Positions 17,962 through 25,601 of a stretch of 64,000 nt of DNA are shown here, in pieces. Every line of letters begins with the position of its first letter. The stretch's first letter is position 1. Below the pieces are notes generated by a model, which saw only the letters and a list, made by a program, of their open reading frames with translations, had not been told where the DNA came from and ran no database searches. The stretch spans positions 50,505 to 114,504 of the forward strand of contig CAKPOA010000002.1 in the NCBI GenBank assembly GCA_934169575.1. The letters run 5' to 3'. The position numbers and the translations under genes were made by a program. The stretch is from an uncultured Clostridia bacterium (lineage in GTDB: Bacteria > Bacillota > Clostridia > TANB77 > CAG-508).

Positions 17962-19074
17962 TTATTGTATAAATATTGTCTTTTTTCTATTTCCACTAAT
18001 ATTTAATAATAAACCTATACATATAAAACTTGTAACTAGTGAACTTCCACCATAACTTACAAATAAAAGAGGTACACCTGTTATTGGCAACAATCCCATT
18101 GTCATTCCTATATTTTCTGTCATATGGAATAAAAGAACACCACTTATACCAGCAGCAATATATGCTCCACTATCATCTCTTGCAGTTTTTGCAATATATA
18201 GTGATTTTGTTATTAAAAATACATATGCAATTATAACTGTTCCAGCAACTATAAATCCCATTTCTTCACCTATTGCTGAAAATATAAAATCAGTTGTTTT
18301 GGGTGATAAATAACCAAGTTGTGTTTGATTTCCATTTAACAAGCCCATTCCTGTAAGTTCTCCAGCTCCTATTGCAAGTTTAGATTGAATTATATTATAT
18401 CCTGAACCTTTTGGGTCAGATTCTGGATTTAAAAATACATCTATTCTTGATTTTGCATGGTCTGGCAATACAAATTGGTATATTAATGGTATTCCAATTA
18501 CTAATAATATACTAGCTATTATAATATATTTTTTATCTATTCCAGCTACAAATAGTACCATTATTAATGCTACAATATATGCTGCAGCTGTTCCAAAATC
18601 TGGTTGTAAAATTATTAATACTACCGGTAATGCTACAACAGATATTATTGTTAATAATTTAATAATTCTATTTATTTCTTCTTTTCCTGTTACTTGTACT
18701 CTTGTTACAACATATGCTAAAAACAAAATTACAGCAACTTTTGCAAATTCTGCTGGTTGCAATGAAAATGCTCCTATATTAAACCAGCTACTTGCACCAT
18801 TTATTGATTTTGTAAATAATACTACAATTAGTAATATTATTGATAAGCCATATAAAATTGGAGAAATTTTCACTAATATTCTGTAATCTATAAATGTTAC
18901 AGCAATCATTATAAATAAACTAATGCCAATCCATATTAATTGTTTTTTTAAATCTCCAAAATTATCTGATTGTGTTGTTGAATAAAGTGCCACACAACCT
19001 ATTACACAAAGTAGTATTGATAAAATTAAAATCCACCATTCTACATTTTTAAATTTTTCTCTATTCATCTTCAC
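17962..19074 (-). CDS. rodA: SEDS-family peptidoglycan glycosyltransferase RodA
   Basis: RodA polymerises glycan strands for side-wall synthesis. The 370 residues contain about ten membrane segments. Family motifs include INGASSWFNIGAFSLQPAEFAK (about residues 90-111), ILQPDFGTA, GSGYNIIQSKLAIGAGELTG (about 220-240), the SPKTTDFIFSAIGEEMGF loop, and ITGVPLLFVSYGGSSL near the C terminus. FtsW is the alternative; the short N terminus and the min genes next to it leave a little doubt, though the motif spelling favours RodA. Its start overlaps the minE stop by 14 bases. Confidence 0.88.
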   Translation of the reverse strand: MKMNREKFKNVEWWILILSILLCVIGCVALYSTTQSDNFGDLKKQLIWIGISLFIMIAVTFIDYRILVKISPILYGLSIILLIVVLFTKSINGASSWFNIGAFSLQPAEFAKVAVILFLAYVVTRVQVTGKEEINRIIKLLTIISVVALPVVLIILQPDFGTAAAYIVALIMVLFVAGIDKKYIIIASILLVIGIPLIYQFVLPDHAKSRIDVFLNPESDPKGSGYNIIQSKLAIGAGELTGMGLLNGNQTQLGYLSPKTTDFIFSAIGEEMGFIVAGTVIIAYVFLITKSLYIAKTARDDSGAYIAAGISGVLLFHMTENIGMTMGLLPITGVPLLFVSYGGSSLVTSFICIGLLLNISGNRKKTIFIQ

Positions 19075-19660
19075 TCTCTTTTTTAATATTTTCTTTTTTA
19101 TTAGTAGTTTTTTGATTTTCTACTTTTTTTGTTTGTTTTTCTTTGTTGCTATTTTCATTATGTTGAACTTCTTGTTTTTCTTTGTTGCTATTTTCATTAT
19201 GTTGAACTTCTTGTTTTTCATTATTGTTTTTTTGATGATGCTCTTTTTGCATATCATTCTTTGGTTTATGGTCTTTTTTCATTTCTTCTTGTTTCTTTTC
19301 TTTTATTTCTTTATTTTTTTCTGTTTTTTCTTCTTTCTTTTCTTCATTTTTCATAGTTCTTGTTGTTTCTTTTATATTAATAATAGGGATATTTGCATAT
19401 AAAGCTGGAGCTCCTTGTGTTCCATCTTCATTTTCTTGATTTGTTAATCTAACATCCATTGCAGTTTCATCTATATCTATATATTTTTTTATTACCTCTA
19501 TTATTTCTTGCCTCATTAAATCTAAGAAATCTGCAGATACATTTGCCCTATCTTGCATAAGGACTAAATGTAATCTTTCTTTTGCAGTTTCTTTAGAACT
19601 AGCATTAAGTGCTTCTCTTTTATTAGCCTTTTTAAAAAATTTCATAATGTTTTCAAACAT
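19061..19660 (-). CDS. minE: Cell division topological factor MinE with long charged tail
   Basis: MinE stimulates the MinD ATPase and sets up Min dynamics. Residues 1-95 look like a normal MinE: an amphipathic N-terminal helix (MFENIMKFFKK), the anti-MinCD segment ETAKERLHLVLMQDRA (about 24-39), and the topological domain to about 95. The remaining 100 or so residues are an unusual lysine-, glutamate- and asparagine-rich low-complexity tail. It contains two exact copies of a 13-residue unit (EVQHNENSNKEKQ) encoded by a 39-base tandem repeat. It lies between minD and rodA on one strand; no minC is adjacent. Confidence 0.85.
   Translation of the reverse strand: MFENIMKFFKKANKREALNASSKETAKERLHLVLMQDRANVSADFLDLMRQEIIEVIKKYIDIDETAMDVRLTNQENEDGTQGAPALYANIPIINIKETTRTMKNEEKKEEKTEKNKEIKEKKQEEMKKDHKPKNDMQKEHHQKNNNEKQEVQHNENSNKEKQEVQHNENSNKEKQTKKVENQKTTNKKENIKKESEDE
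19136..19213 (-). repeat. 39-base tandem repeat inside minE
   Basis: Two identical 39-base units, 19136-19174 and 19175-19213, encode the duplicated 13-residue segment of the MinE tail. Confidence 0.9.
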
Positions 19661-19691
19661 CTAATTACCTCCATCTCTATTTCATTTGTTT

Positions 19692-20486
19692 TTATCTTTT
19701 TTTAAAAAGTCTCTTTAATCTTGCAAAAAAGCCTTTTTCTCTTCCTGGAATTGTTACTTCTATATTTTCTCCTAATACTCTTTTTGCAATTTCTAAATAA
19801 GCTTTTCCTGATGGAGCTTTTTTATTTTGTATAACTGGTTCACCTTTATTTGTTTGTGTTATTATATATTCATCATCTGGAACTACACCAATTAAATCTA
19901 TAGATAATAAATCTACAATATCATCAACATCCATCATTTCACCTTTTCTAACCATATTTGGTCTTATTCTATTTATAACCAATTCTGGATTTTTTATTTC
20001 AGCAGATTCTAATAATCCAATTATTCTATCTGCATCTCTTATTGATGATATTTCAGCTGTTGATACTACTATTGCTCTGTCTGCTCCTGCAATTGCATTT
20101 TTAAATCCTTGCTCTATTCCTGCTGGGCAATCTATAAGTATATAGTCGAATTCTTCTTTTAGTTTGTCTGTAAGATCTTTCATTTGTTCTTCATTTACTG
20201 CAGATTTATCTCTTGTTTGTGCAGCAGGTAATAAGTATAATTCTTTAAATCTTTTATCTTTTATTAATGCTTGTCTTAATTTGCATTTTTCTTCAACAAC
20301 ATCTACTATATCATATACAATTCTATTTTCTAGTCCCATTACAACATCTAAGTTTCTTAGCCCTATATCTGTATCTATTAATACAACTTTTTTTCCTTCT
20401 AGTGCTAAACTTGATCCTAAATTTGCTGTAGTTGTTGTTTTTCCTACTCCACCTTTTCCTGATGTAATAACTATAACTTCTCCCAT
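19692..20486 (-). CDS. minD: Septum site-determining ATPase MinD
   Basis: The 264-residue protein has the deviant Walker A motif SGKGGVGKTTTTANLG at 9-24, IDTDIGLRNLDVVMGLENR, the DYILIDCPAGIE Walker B region, and the C-terminal amphipathic membrane-targeting helix FARLKRLFKKR. MinD binds the membrane in its ATP form and is released by MinE, whose gene follows 31 bases later. The ATG has an AGGAGGAAG-type site. No minC is present in the window. Confidence 0.96.
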   Translation of the reverse strand: MGEVIVITSGKGGVGKTTTTANLGSSLALEGKKVVLIDTDIGLRNLDVVMGLENRIVYDIVDVVEEKCKLRQALIKDKRFKELYLLPAAQTRDKSAVNEEQMKDLTDKLKEEFDYILIDCPAGIEQGFKNAIAGADRAIVVSTAEISSIRDADRIIGLLESAEIKNPELVINRIRPNMVRKGEMMDVDDIVDLLSIDLIGVVPDDEYIITQTNKGEPVIQNKKAPSGKAYLEIAKRVLGENIEVTIPGREKGFFARLKRLFKKR

Positions 20487-20591
20487 ATTCTTCCTCCTTA
20501 GGATTTTGAAAAAATTCCTATAATATAATATAATGAATTTGACAAAAAGTCAATGCTATTGACATAAAAACCTAAATTTTTTTTATTTTTT

Positions 20592-20803
20592 GGTTACTGG
20601 TCAGCCTTTTTTAATTTATTTCCTGAATATGTGTATGAAACTATTTTTGAAATACTGCGTAAGCGATCAAACGAACGGAGTGAGTGCGATTGGAGCAATT
20701 TTCATTTAATTAATTTTAAATATAAAATTGCTACTGCAAAGTATGAAAAAATAATTTTATACACATATTTAGGTTTAAATCTCTTTGTGGCTGACCAGTA
20801 ACT
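20592..20803. repeat. Intergenic inverted-end repeat element, copy C
   Basis: This copy has the best-preserved ends: GGTTACTGGTCAGCC on the left and GGCTGACCAGTAAC on the right, perfect inverted repeats over 14 bases. Inner arms also match (ATATGTGTATGAAACTA with its near complement). The core at about 20645-20755 matches copies A and B. It fills the minD-thyA gap and contains no reading frame. Confidence 0.9.
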
Positions 20804-20858
20804 ATTTTTCTGCTAAAAAAAGCCACAAACTTTTTTGTTCATGACTTTTGTTTTTATT

Positions 20859-21716
20859 TTAAATTGCAACAGGAATTTTCCCTAAATTAATCTCTTTATT
20901 ATAATCATACCCTTGAATTTCAAAATCTTCTATCTTAAATTCGTAAAAATCTTTTGTATCATTATTTATAACTAGCTTAGGAGTAACATCTATTGATTTT
21001 GCATTTATCAATTTTTCAATTAAAGGTATATGTCTATCATAAATATGACAATCTCCTATATTATGTGTTAAGGTTCCAACTTCAAGACCTGCACATTGTG
21101 CAAACATACATAATAAAGCAGCATATTGCATAGTATTCCAACCATTTGCAGCAAGCATATCTTGTGAACGTTGGTTTAAGATCAAATGCAATTTTCCTCC
21201 TTTTACAAGCCATTGTGTTCCATATGCACATGGTTCTAAATTCATATCTTTTAAATCTTCAAAATTAAATATATTTGTCATTATTCTTCTACTTGATTTA
21301 TCATTTTGCAATAAATTTAAAACATAATCAACCTGGTCTATATGCTTAATACCTTGTTTTGTTTTAAAATCATATTTTTTTGCCATTTGATATCCATATG
21401 CTTTTCCAATTGATCCATCTTCATCAGCCCATTGATCCCATATATGTGAATTTAAGTCATTTACATTATTAGACTTTTTTTGCCATATCCATAAAATTTC
21501 ATCAATAGCTCTTATTACTGTTTTTGAATTGTTTCTTAATGTTATCATTGGAAATTCTTTTCCAACATCATATTTATTTGTCACACCAACTACTGATATA
21601 TAATTGGCTTCAGCTCCATCTTCCCATCTTGTTCTTACATTTGTTCCTTCTGATGAATATCCATTTTCTAATATTTCTTTACATGTTTCTATAAAATTTT
21701 TATCAGCCTGTGTCAT
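20859..21716 (-). CDS. thyA: Thymidylate synthase
   Basis: ThyA methylates dUMP to dTMP using methylenetetrahydrofolate. About 285 residues. The catalytic cysteine is in LEPCAYGTQW (about residue 153), followed by the dUMP-binding LILNQRSQDMLAANGWNTMQYA and HNIGDCHIYDRH. The cysteine segment and QRSQDMLAANGW differ from the common PPCH and LGxPFN forms, so this belongs to a divergent branch. I take the ATG at 21716 as the start because AGGAG lies about 10 bases before it; a GTG three codons upstream is too close to the site. No dihydrofolate reductase gene is adjacent. Confidence 0.9.
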   Translation of the reverse strand: MTQADKNFIETCKEILENGYSSEGTNVRTRWEDGAEANYISVVGVTNKYDVGKEFPMITLRNNSKTVIRAIDEILWIWQKKSNNVNDLNSHIWDQWADEDGSIGKAYGYQMAKKYDFKTKQGIKHIDQVDYVLNLLQNDKSSRRIMTNIFNFEDLKDMNLEPCAYGTQWLVKGGKLHLILNQRSQDMLAANGWNTMQYAALLCMFAQCAGLEVGTLTHNIGDCHIYDRHIPLIEKLINAKSIDVTPKLVINNDTKDFYEFKIEDFEIQGYDYNKEINLGKIPVAI

Positions 21717-21780
21717 ATTTATCACTCTCCTGATGCTATTCTAACATTTGTTCTCATATCCGTCAATAGATTTTTTACAT

Positions 21781-21829
21781 TTTTTATATACATATTTAAG
21801 TTATAAATTTAAAAAGCTGACTAGTAACT
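21781..21829. repeat. Partial copy of the inverted-end repeat (right arm only)
   Basis: TATACATATTTAAGTTATAA, then AAAAAGCTGACTAGTAAC, matches the right arm of copy C (20757-20803). The core and left arm are missing. It lies in the 354-base gap between thyA and the XRE gene; I see no other gene in that gap, which must contain the start of the XRE transcript. Confidence 0.65.
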
Positions 21830-22079
21830 ACTGGATAATGGTTTATTTAAAATTAACATAAGGAAATAGTTGTAATATCAAATTTATAGTCAATTACTCT
21901 TGTTTTTCAATATAATTTTAATTTTTTTCTATTTATTCCCTAAATGCCTTACATAAAATTCATTTTTCATTTATTATATATGTCATGTTTCTGCAATCTT
22001 ATGTGATTTTTATTTACATATTTGCTCCAATTATCTATTGTAGATACATACATTATTATTTTAAAGGAAGTGTTTATAA

Positions 22080-22328
22080 ATGAGTATATCAGATGCTATT
22101 AGATTTAGAATCGATGATTTATTAGAAGATTATGACTTAACAGCATACAGATTATCTTATCTTGCTGGCATTTCACCTTCTGTTATTAGTGACTGTCAAA
22201 GAGGAAAAGTTAAAGAGCCAACAATTAGCACAATTATTCATATTTGTGAAGGGCTTGGTATCCAATTAAAGGATTTTTTTGATTCTGAAATCTTTACTGA
22301 TGTTGAGGCAATTGAAAGATTTGATTAA
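22080..22328 (+). CDS. XRE-family helix-turn-helix regulator
   Basis: The 82 residues form one Cro/CI-type helix-turn-helix domain: LEDYDLTAYRLSYLAGISPSVISDCQRGKVKEPTISTIIHICEGLGI, split here at about residues 15-60, with recognition helix ISPSVISDCQRG. The acidic tail is short. An AAGGAAGTG site lies 8 bases before the ATG. It lies directly upstream of the first Spo0A-like gene but is separated from it by a terminator hairpin, so the two are probably separate transcripts. Confidence 0.88.
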   Translation: MSISDAIRFRIDDLLEDYDLTAYRLSYLAGISPSVISDCQRGKVKEPTISTIIHICEGLGIQLKDFFDSEIFTDVEAIERFD

Positions 22329-22346
22329 AAAGAATTATCAGTATTT

Positions 22347-22388
22347 AAAAAGGAGATTTAAGGTATTTTAAACTTAGTTCTCCTTTTT
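22347..22388 (+). terminator. Terminator after XRE gene
   Basis: AAAAAGGAGA (22347-22356) pairs with TCTCCTTTTT (22379-22388) around a 22-base loop. Confidence 0.7.
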
Positions 22389-22441
22389 GCAATATTTCAA
22401 TATATATACCTATAAATCTTTTAAGAATTTATTTATAAATA

Positions 22442-22473
22442 CATGGCATTTTATAAGATTTTGTGATATATTT
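22442..22473 (+). promoter_or_regulatory. Conserved upstream element of Spo0A-like gene 1
   Basis: The pattern ATGGYATTYTATARRATT followed by TTGTGRTATATT is shared with 50482-50513, upstream of the paralogous gene, while most of the surrounding spacer differs. It may contain the promoter (an extended -10 of TGNTATAT type) or an autoregulatory site. Confidence 0.55.
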
Positions 22474-22505
22474 ATTGAAGAAAATAATTTTAGAAAGGTG
22501 ATAAA

Positions 22506-23294
22506 ATGGAAAAAAAGCCTATGAAAATCTTAATTATTGAAGATGATGTTGAAGAATGTAAAGATTTTATTGAATGTGCAAAAACAATGGACGATATTGA
22601 AATAGTTGCTGTTACTGATTCTGATATTGTTGGATTACAATATACTAAAGCTAAACACCCAGAAGGTATAGTACTAGATTTAGAACTAAATAATAGTCAA
22701 TCTGGTAATACCGATTCTTTAGGATTTTTATCTGATTTAAAAAATTTACACATGAATTATCAACCTATTATTATTGTTACAACACATGTTAATTCTAAAA
22801 GGACTTATGAAATATTACACAGAAATGGAGTTGATTTAATTTTATATAAAGACCAGCCAAAATATTCTCATAAATATGTTTTTAACAAGTTTTTAAACTT
22901 TAGAAGCACTCTTGAAGTTTCAAATTCAAATTCCATCCAAGACAAATTAATTGACTTGGATAGTAAAATTTCAGATTGCATTAATCATGAACTTGATATA
23001 ATTGGAGTTGCACGAAATTTGAAAGGTAGAAAATATTTGCATGATGGAATTTTATTTTTAATTCAAAATGAAAACTCTGACATAAATGTTATGCAATATT
23101 TATCTAAAATATATAAAAAATCTCCAAATACAATAGTTAATGGTATTCAAAACTCTATCTTTCATGCTTGGCGTGTTTCTCCTATTGAAGATTTAACTGC
23201 TTATTATACTGCAAAAATAAATTATGAAACAGGTATACCAACTCCTATGGAATTTATATATTACTATGTTGATAGAGTAAAAAAATTGATTTAA
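22506..23294 (+). CDS. Spo0A-like response regulator, paralog 1
   Basis: The 262 residues have two domains. The receiver (about 1-130) shows the acidic pair D13-D14 in IIEDDVEEC, phosphoacceptor D58 in GIVLDLE, T92-T93 and K115 in LILYKDQ. The C-terminal domain (about 155-262) matches the Spo0A DNA-binding fold: IGVARNLKGRKYLHDGI, SKIYKKSPNTIVNGIQNSI then HAWR, and PTPMEFIYYYVDRVKKL aligns with the family's last helix. It is about 80 percent identical by eye to the protein at 50534-51322. It has its own AGAAAGGTGAT site and terminator. A canonical Spo0A should be looked for elsewhere; this may regulate island genes rather than sporulation. Confidence 0.85.
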   Translation: MEKKPMKILIIEDDVEECKDFIECAKTMDDIEIVAVTDSDIVGLQYTKAKHPEGIVLDLELNNSQSGNTDSLGFLSDLKNLHMNYQPIIIVTTHVNSKRTYEILHRNGVDLILYKDQPKYSHKYVFNKFLNFRSTLEVSNSNSIQDKLIDLDSKISDCINHELDIIGVARNLKGRKYLHDGILFLIQNENSDINVMQYLSKIYKKSPNTIVNGIQNSIFHAWRVSPIEDLTAYYTAKINYETGIPTPMEFIYYYVDRVKKLI

Positions 23295-23309
23295 AATAAA
23301 TATAAATTT

Positions 23310-23336
23310 GAACTCTGAAAAAGAGTTCTTTTTTAT
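23310..23336 (+). terminator. Terminator after Spo0A-like gene 1
   Basis: GAACTCT pairs with AGAGTTC around GAAAA, followed by TTTTTT. Confidence 0.85.
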
Positions 23337-23430
23337 TTGCAAATATTCTATGTATATATCATTGTAACAAATAATTTTTTATTACTAATTGAAGAATTTA
23401 TTTGAAAATAATTTTATAATTCTGTTGAAC

Positions 23431-24378
23431 TTAATTTTCTTTTTTTAATAAGTTTTTATAGCACATTCTACAAGATAAATATCTCATCAAATCCAATTTT
23501 CCTATTCTATATAAATATTCTCTCTTTTTTATATTTTTTTTAACGTTCCTATACTTTGCATATTTTCCTTTTTTATCTCTTCCTAAAAAAAGAAAATTAT
23601 TAGTGTTTTTATATATTCTACTCTTTTTATTCAAAGTCAAATTCTCCTTTTGGAGCAATTTTTTTATTTCTTCCAAACAGTATTTTAAATATTCTTTTGA
23701 TTCATGAAATAGCAAAAAATCATCTTGATAACGCACATAATATTTTATTTTTAAATTTTCTTTAATAAAATGATCCATATCATTCAAATAAAAAATTGCT
23801 AATACTTGACTCGTCATATTTCCAATTCCTAATCCTTCTGGCTGACTATCTATAACTTTAAATACAATATCCAATGCTTCTTTGTCCTTAATTTTTCTTA
23901 GTAATTTTTCTTTTAAGATATTTTTGTCTATACTAGCGAAAAATTTACTAATATCGCATTTTAGTACATAGTATTCTCCATATTTTATAGTACATTTGTT
24001 ATGGAATTTGTTTACTAATTTTATACCATATCTTGTACCTTTATTTTCCAAACTTGCTACATTTTCATCTATCAAGCAAGGAATTAAAGATGGATATAAT
24101 ATTTGCCTACTAATCAGATGATTTATTACTTTATCTTGTAAGTTTTGACTCACAATTGTTCTTTCCTTAGGTTCATATATTGTAAAAACATTATAACTCC
24201 CTACTTCATATTTTCTTTCTAGTAAAATTTTATATATTCTGCTAATATAAATACATCTATATTCTCTATAATTTCTTACTTTTCTTTTATTTCTTGTATG
24301 TGAGCATACTTCGTTATATGCTTGTTCTATATTTTTCATTTTTAATAAATTATTATATAAATTATTTTTTCTTTTCAT
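23431..24378 (-). CDS. DGR-type reverse transcriptase
   Basis: This enzyme copies the template repeat RNA into adenine-mutagenised cDNA that replaces the variable repeat. Of about 315 residues, recognisable RT motifs are KCDISKFFASID (first catalytic aspartate near 142), GLGIGNMTSQ (about 182-191) and YVRYQDDFLLFH (catalytic DD near 219-220). The IGNxTSQ form, ending in SQ rather than the SP of group II introns, is typical of DGR enzymes, and no maturase or endonuclease domain follows. The start is ATG at 24378 after TAGGAGTAATA. The template repeat lies directly upstream with a terminator between, so expression may depend on readthrough or a separate promoter. Confidence 0.93.
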   Translation of the reverse strand: MKRKNNLYNNLLKMKNIEQAYNEVCSHTRNKRKVRNYREYRCIYISRIYKILLERKYEVGSYNVFTIYEPKERTIVSQNLQDKVINHLISRQILYPSLIPCLIDENVASLENKGTRYGIKLVNKFHNKCTIKYGEYYVLKCDISKFFASIDKNILKEKLLRKIKDKEALDIVFKVIDSQPEGLGIGNMTSQVLAIFYLNDMDHFIKENLKIKYYVRYQDDFLLFHESKEYLKYCLEEIKKLLQKENLTLNKKSRIYKNTNNFLFLGRDKKGKYAKYRNVKKNIKKREYLYRIGKLDLMRYLSCRMCYKNLLKKEN

Positions 24379-24390
24379 TATTACTCCTAT

Positions 24391-24415
24391 AAAAAAAGTA
24401 GCCAAATCGCTACTT
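24391..24415 (-). terminator. Hairpin with T run between template repeat and reverse transcriptase
   Basis: On the minus strand AAGTAGC pairs with GCTACTT around GATTTG (one base bulge-free), followed by TTTTTT. It is placed to end the transcript that carries avd and the template repeat. Confidence 0.75.
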
Positions 24416-24570
24416 AAAAATAGTACTAAAATATATTCCCTTTCAATTTCTTTACTAACAAATATATTTATCTACTTTTATTTTATCGCATTACAGCGAA
24501 GGGACAATAGTTTGTTTCTATATTATCTCTTATATAGTCACAATAACTATATAACCACAGTTTATAGAAT

Positions 24571-24721
24571 CTACAGGGCGCACAGCGAACCATTTTGCAT
24601 TGGAATTGCCGTTCGAATTGAACAAGTCATTGCCGGTGCCAGCATTGCCTTCATTGACAACCCCTGGACCGAAATTGCAATAGTCAGAGCCATTCATGTT
24701 GACACCAGAAGAAGCAAGCCA
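24571..24721 (-). repeat. DGR template repeat (TR)
   Basis: This 151-base segment aligns without gaps to 25733-25883. There are 19 differences, and every one is at a T of the plus strand, meaning an A of the minus (sense) strand; 19 of 33 such positions are changed and none of the other 118 are. Read in the target frame the TR would encode many AAC/AAT codons at changed positions, the usual DGR design. The lower-coordinate end is GC-rich and identical in both copies (minus-strand GGTTCGCTGTGCGCCCTGTA), the place expected for the initiation-of-mutagenic-homing site. It begins 6 bases after the avd stop codon. Confidence 0.97.
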
Positions 24722-24727
24722 CTACAA

Positions 24728-25084
24728 CTATGCCCCATTGTCTTGCTTTGAAATTGATTTTTGCCATCCTATTGAATATTTTAATATATCATCTAATTTC
24801 TCACCAAATTTTGTGTATCTTTTCATATTTATTATTTCTTTGTCATAACATAAATTTATTAAAAAATCTAATACTTTAATTTTAGCGATTATGTCGTTGA
24901 TATATTCTATTTTATTTTCTTTGGTTATATTTGCTTTATAAGCCAATTCTAGCAAATCGTATGATAAATTTCTTATTCTATTTTTTATTTCAATATCTTT
25001 TTTGGGAAAGTTATTCAAATATTTATCTATATAAATAACTAACTCTCTAATAAAATTTATTACTTTAAATTTTTCTTCTTTCAT
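24728..25084 (-). CDS. avd: Accessory variability determinant (Avd-like)
   Basis: Avd is the small helical, basic partner of DGR reverse transcriptases; it binds the RT and template RNA. This 118-residue protein appears all-helical (at least four helices) and includes YDLLELAYKANITKENKIEYI and KVLDFLINLCYD, the four-helix-bundle pattern shared with the S23-type family. It ends 6 bases before the template repeat and overlaps the upstream MutS-like gene by 20 bases. The assignment rests on size, helix pattern and position; sequence similarity in this family is always low. Confidence 0.85.
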   Translation of the reverse strand: MKEEKFKVINFIRELVIYIDKYLNNFPKKDIEIKNRIRNLSYDLLELAYKANITKENKIEYINDIIAKIKVLDFLINLCYDKEIINMKRYTKFGEKLDDILKYSIGWQKSISKQDNGA

Positions 25085-25502
25085 TTATAATTTTTTCAAC
25101 CTCAAAAATTGTTTTCTCATCATTGCACATAAGTAAATATTTATATATTTTTTCAATTCTCATTTTTTTTGCAATTTCTTTTTTTGCTTTTTCATAAAAT
25201 TCTTTATAGTTATTCAAATTTTTATTATTATCTTCTTCCTCAACATCATAGTTATTTCTTTTGTCCAATACTATATAATTTATTTTATTTTTTTCTAATA
25301 TTGATAGAACTTTATTATATGCACTTTTTGGAAATGAAGAATTATATATGTTATTATCAAGAATATTTATTTTATATCCTAGCAAGTATGAAATAATATA
25401 TGAATCTCTACCATAGCAATTATAAAAATTCCCAACTCTTACTAATACAACATGTTCTTTATGTACTTCTTTAACATTTTTAACTATATTTATAATTCCC
25501 AT
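25065..25502 (-). CDS. MutS domain I-like DGR accessory protein
   Basis: The first 85 or so of 145 residues match the mismatch-recognition domain I of MutS: HVVLVRVGNFYNCYGRDSYIISYLLGYK corresponds to the FFRMGDFYELFGEDA region, followed by SFPKSAYNKVLSILEKNKINYIVLDKR, the GVPxHxxxxYLxxLLxxGYKVAI region. All later MutS domains (connector, clamp, ATPase) are absent. The tail is helical and charged. MutS-like ORFs are among the accessory types reported beside some DGRs. It overlaps avd, so the two are translationally coupled. Confidence 0.8.
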   Translation of the reverse strand: MGIINIVKNVKEVHKEHVVLVRVGNFYNCYGRDSYIISYLLGYKINILDNNIYNSSFPKSAYNKVLSILEKNKINYIVLDKRNNYDVEEEDNNKNLNNYKEFYEKAKKEIAKKMRIEKIYKYLLMCNDEKTIFEVEKIINERRKI

Positions 25503-25601
25503 AATCTACCCCTAATAATTTTCCAAGAAGTCCAAAGGACCTTCTTGGAAGTCTTCTTAATTTATTTTGTTATTATTATTTATCCCTGCAGTCTTATATT
25601 T

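Noticed and set aside
22506..23294. The master sporulation regulator Spo0A itself
   Set aside because: The DNA-binding domain is divergent, there are two copies, and both lie at the edges of an accessory region, so I call them Spo0A-like only.
23431..24378. Reverse transcriptase as a group II intron or retron protein
   Set aside because: It has no maturase or endonuclease domain and no intron RNA ends, and the TR/VR pair with adenine-only changes lies beside it.
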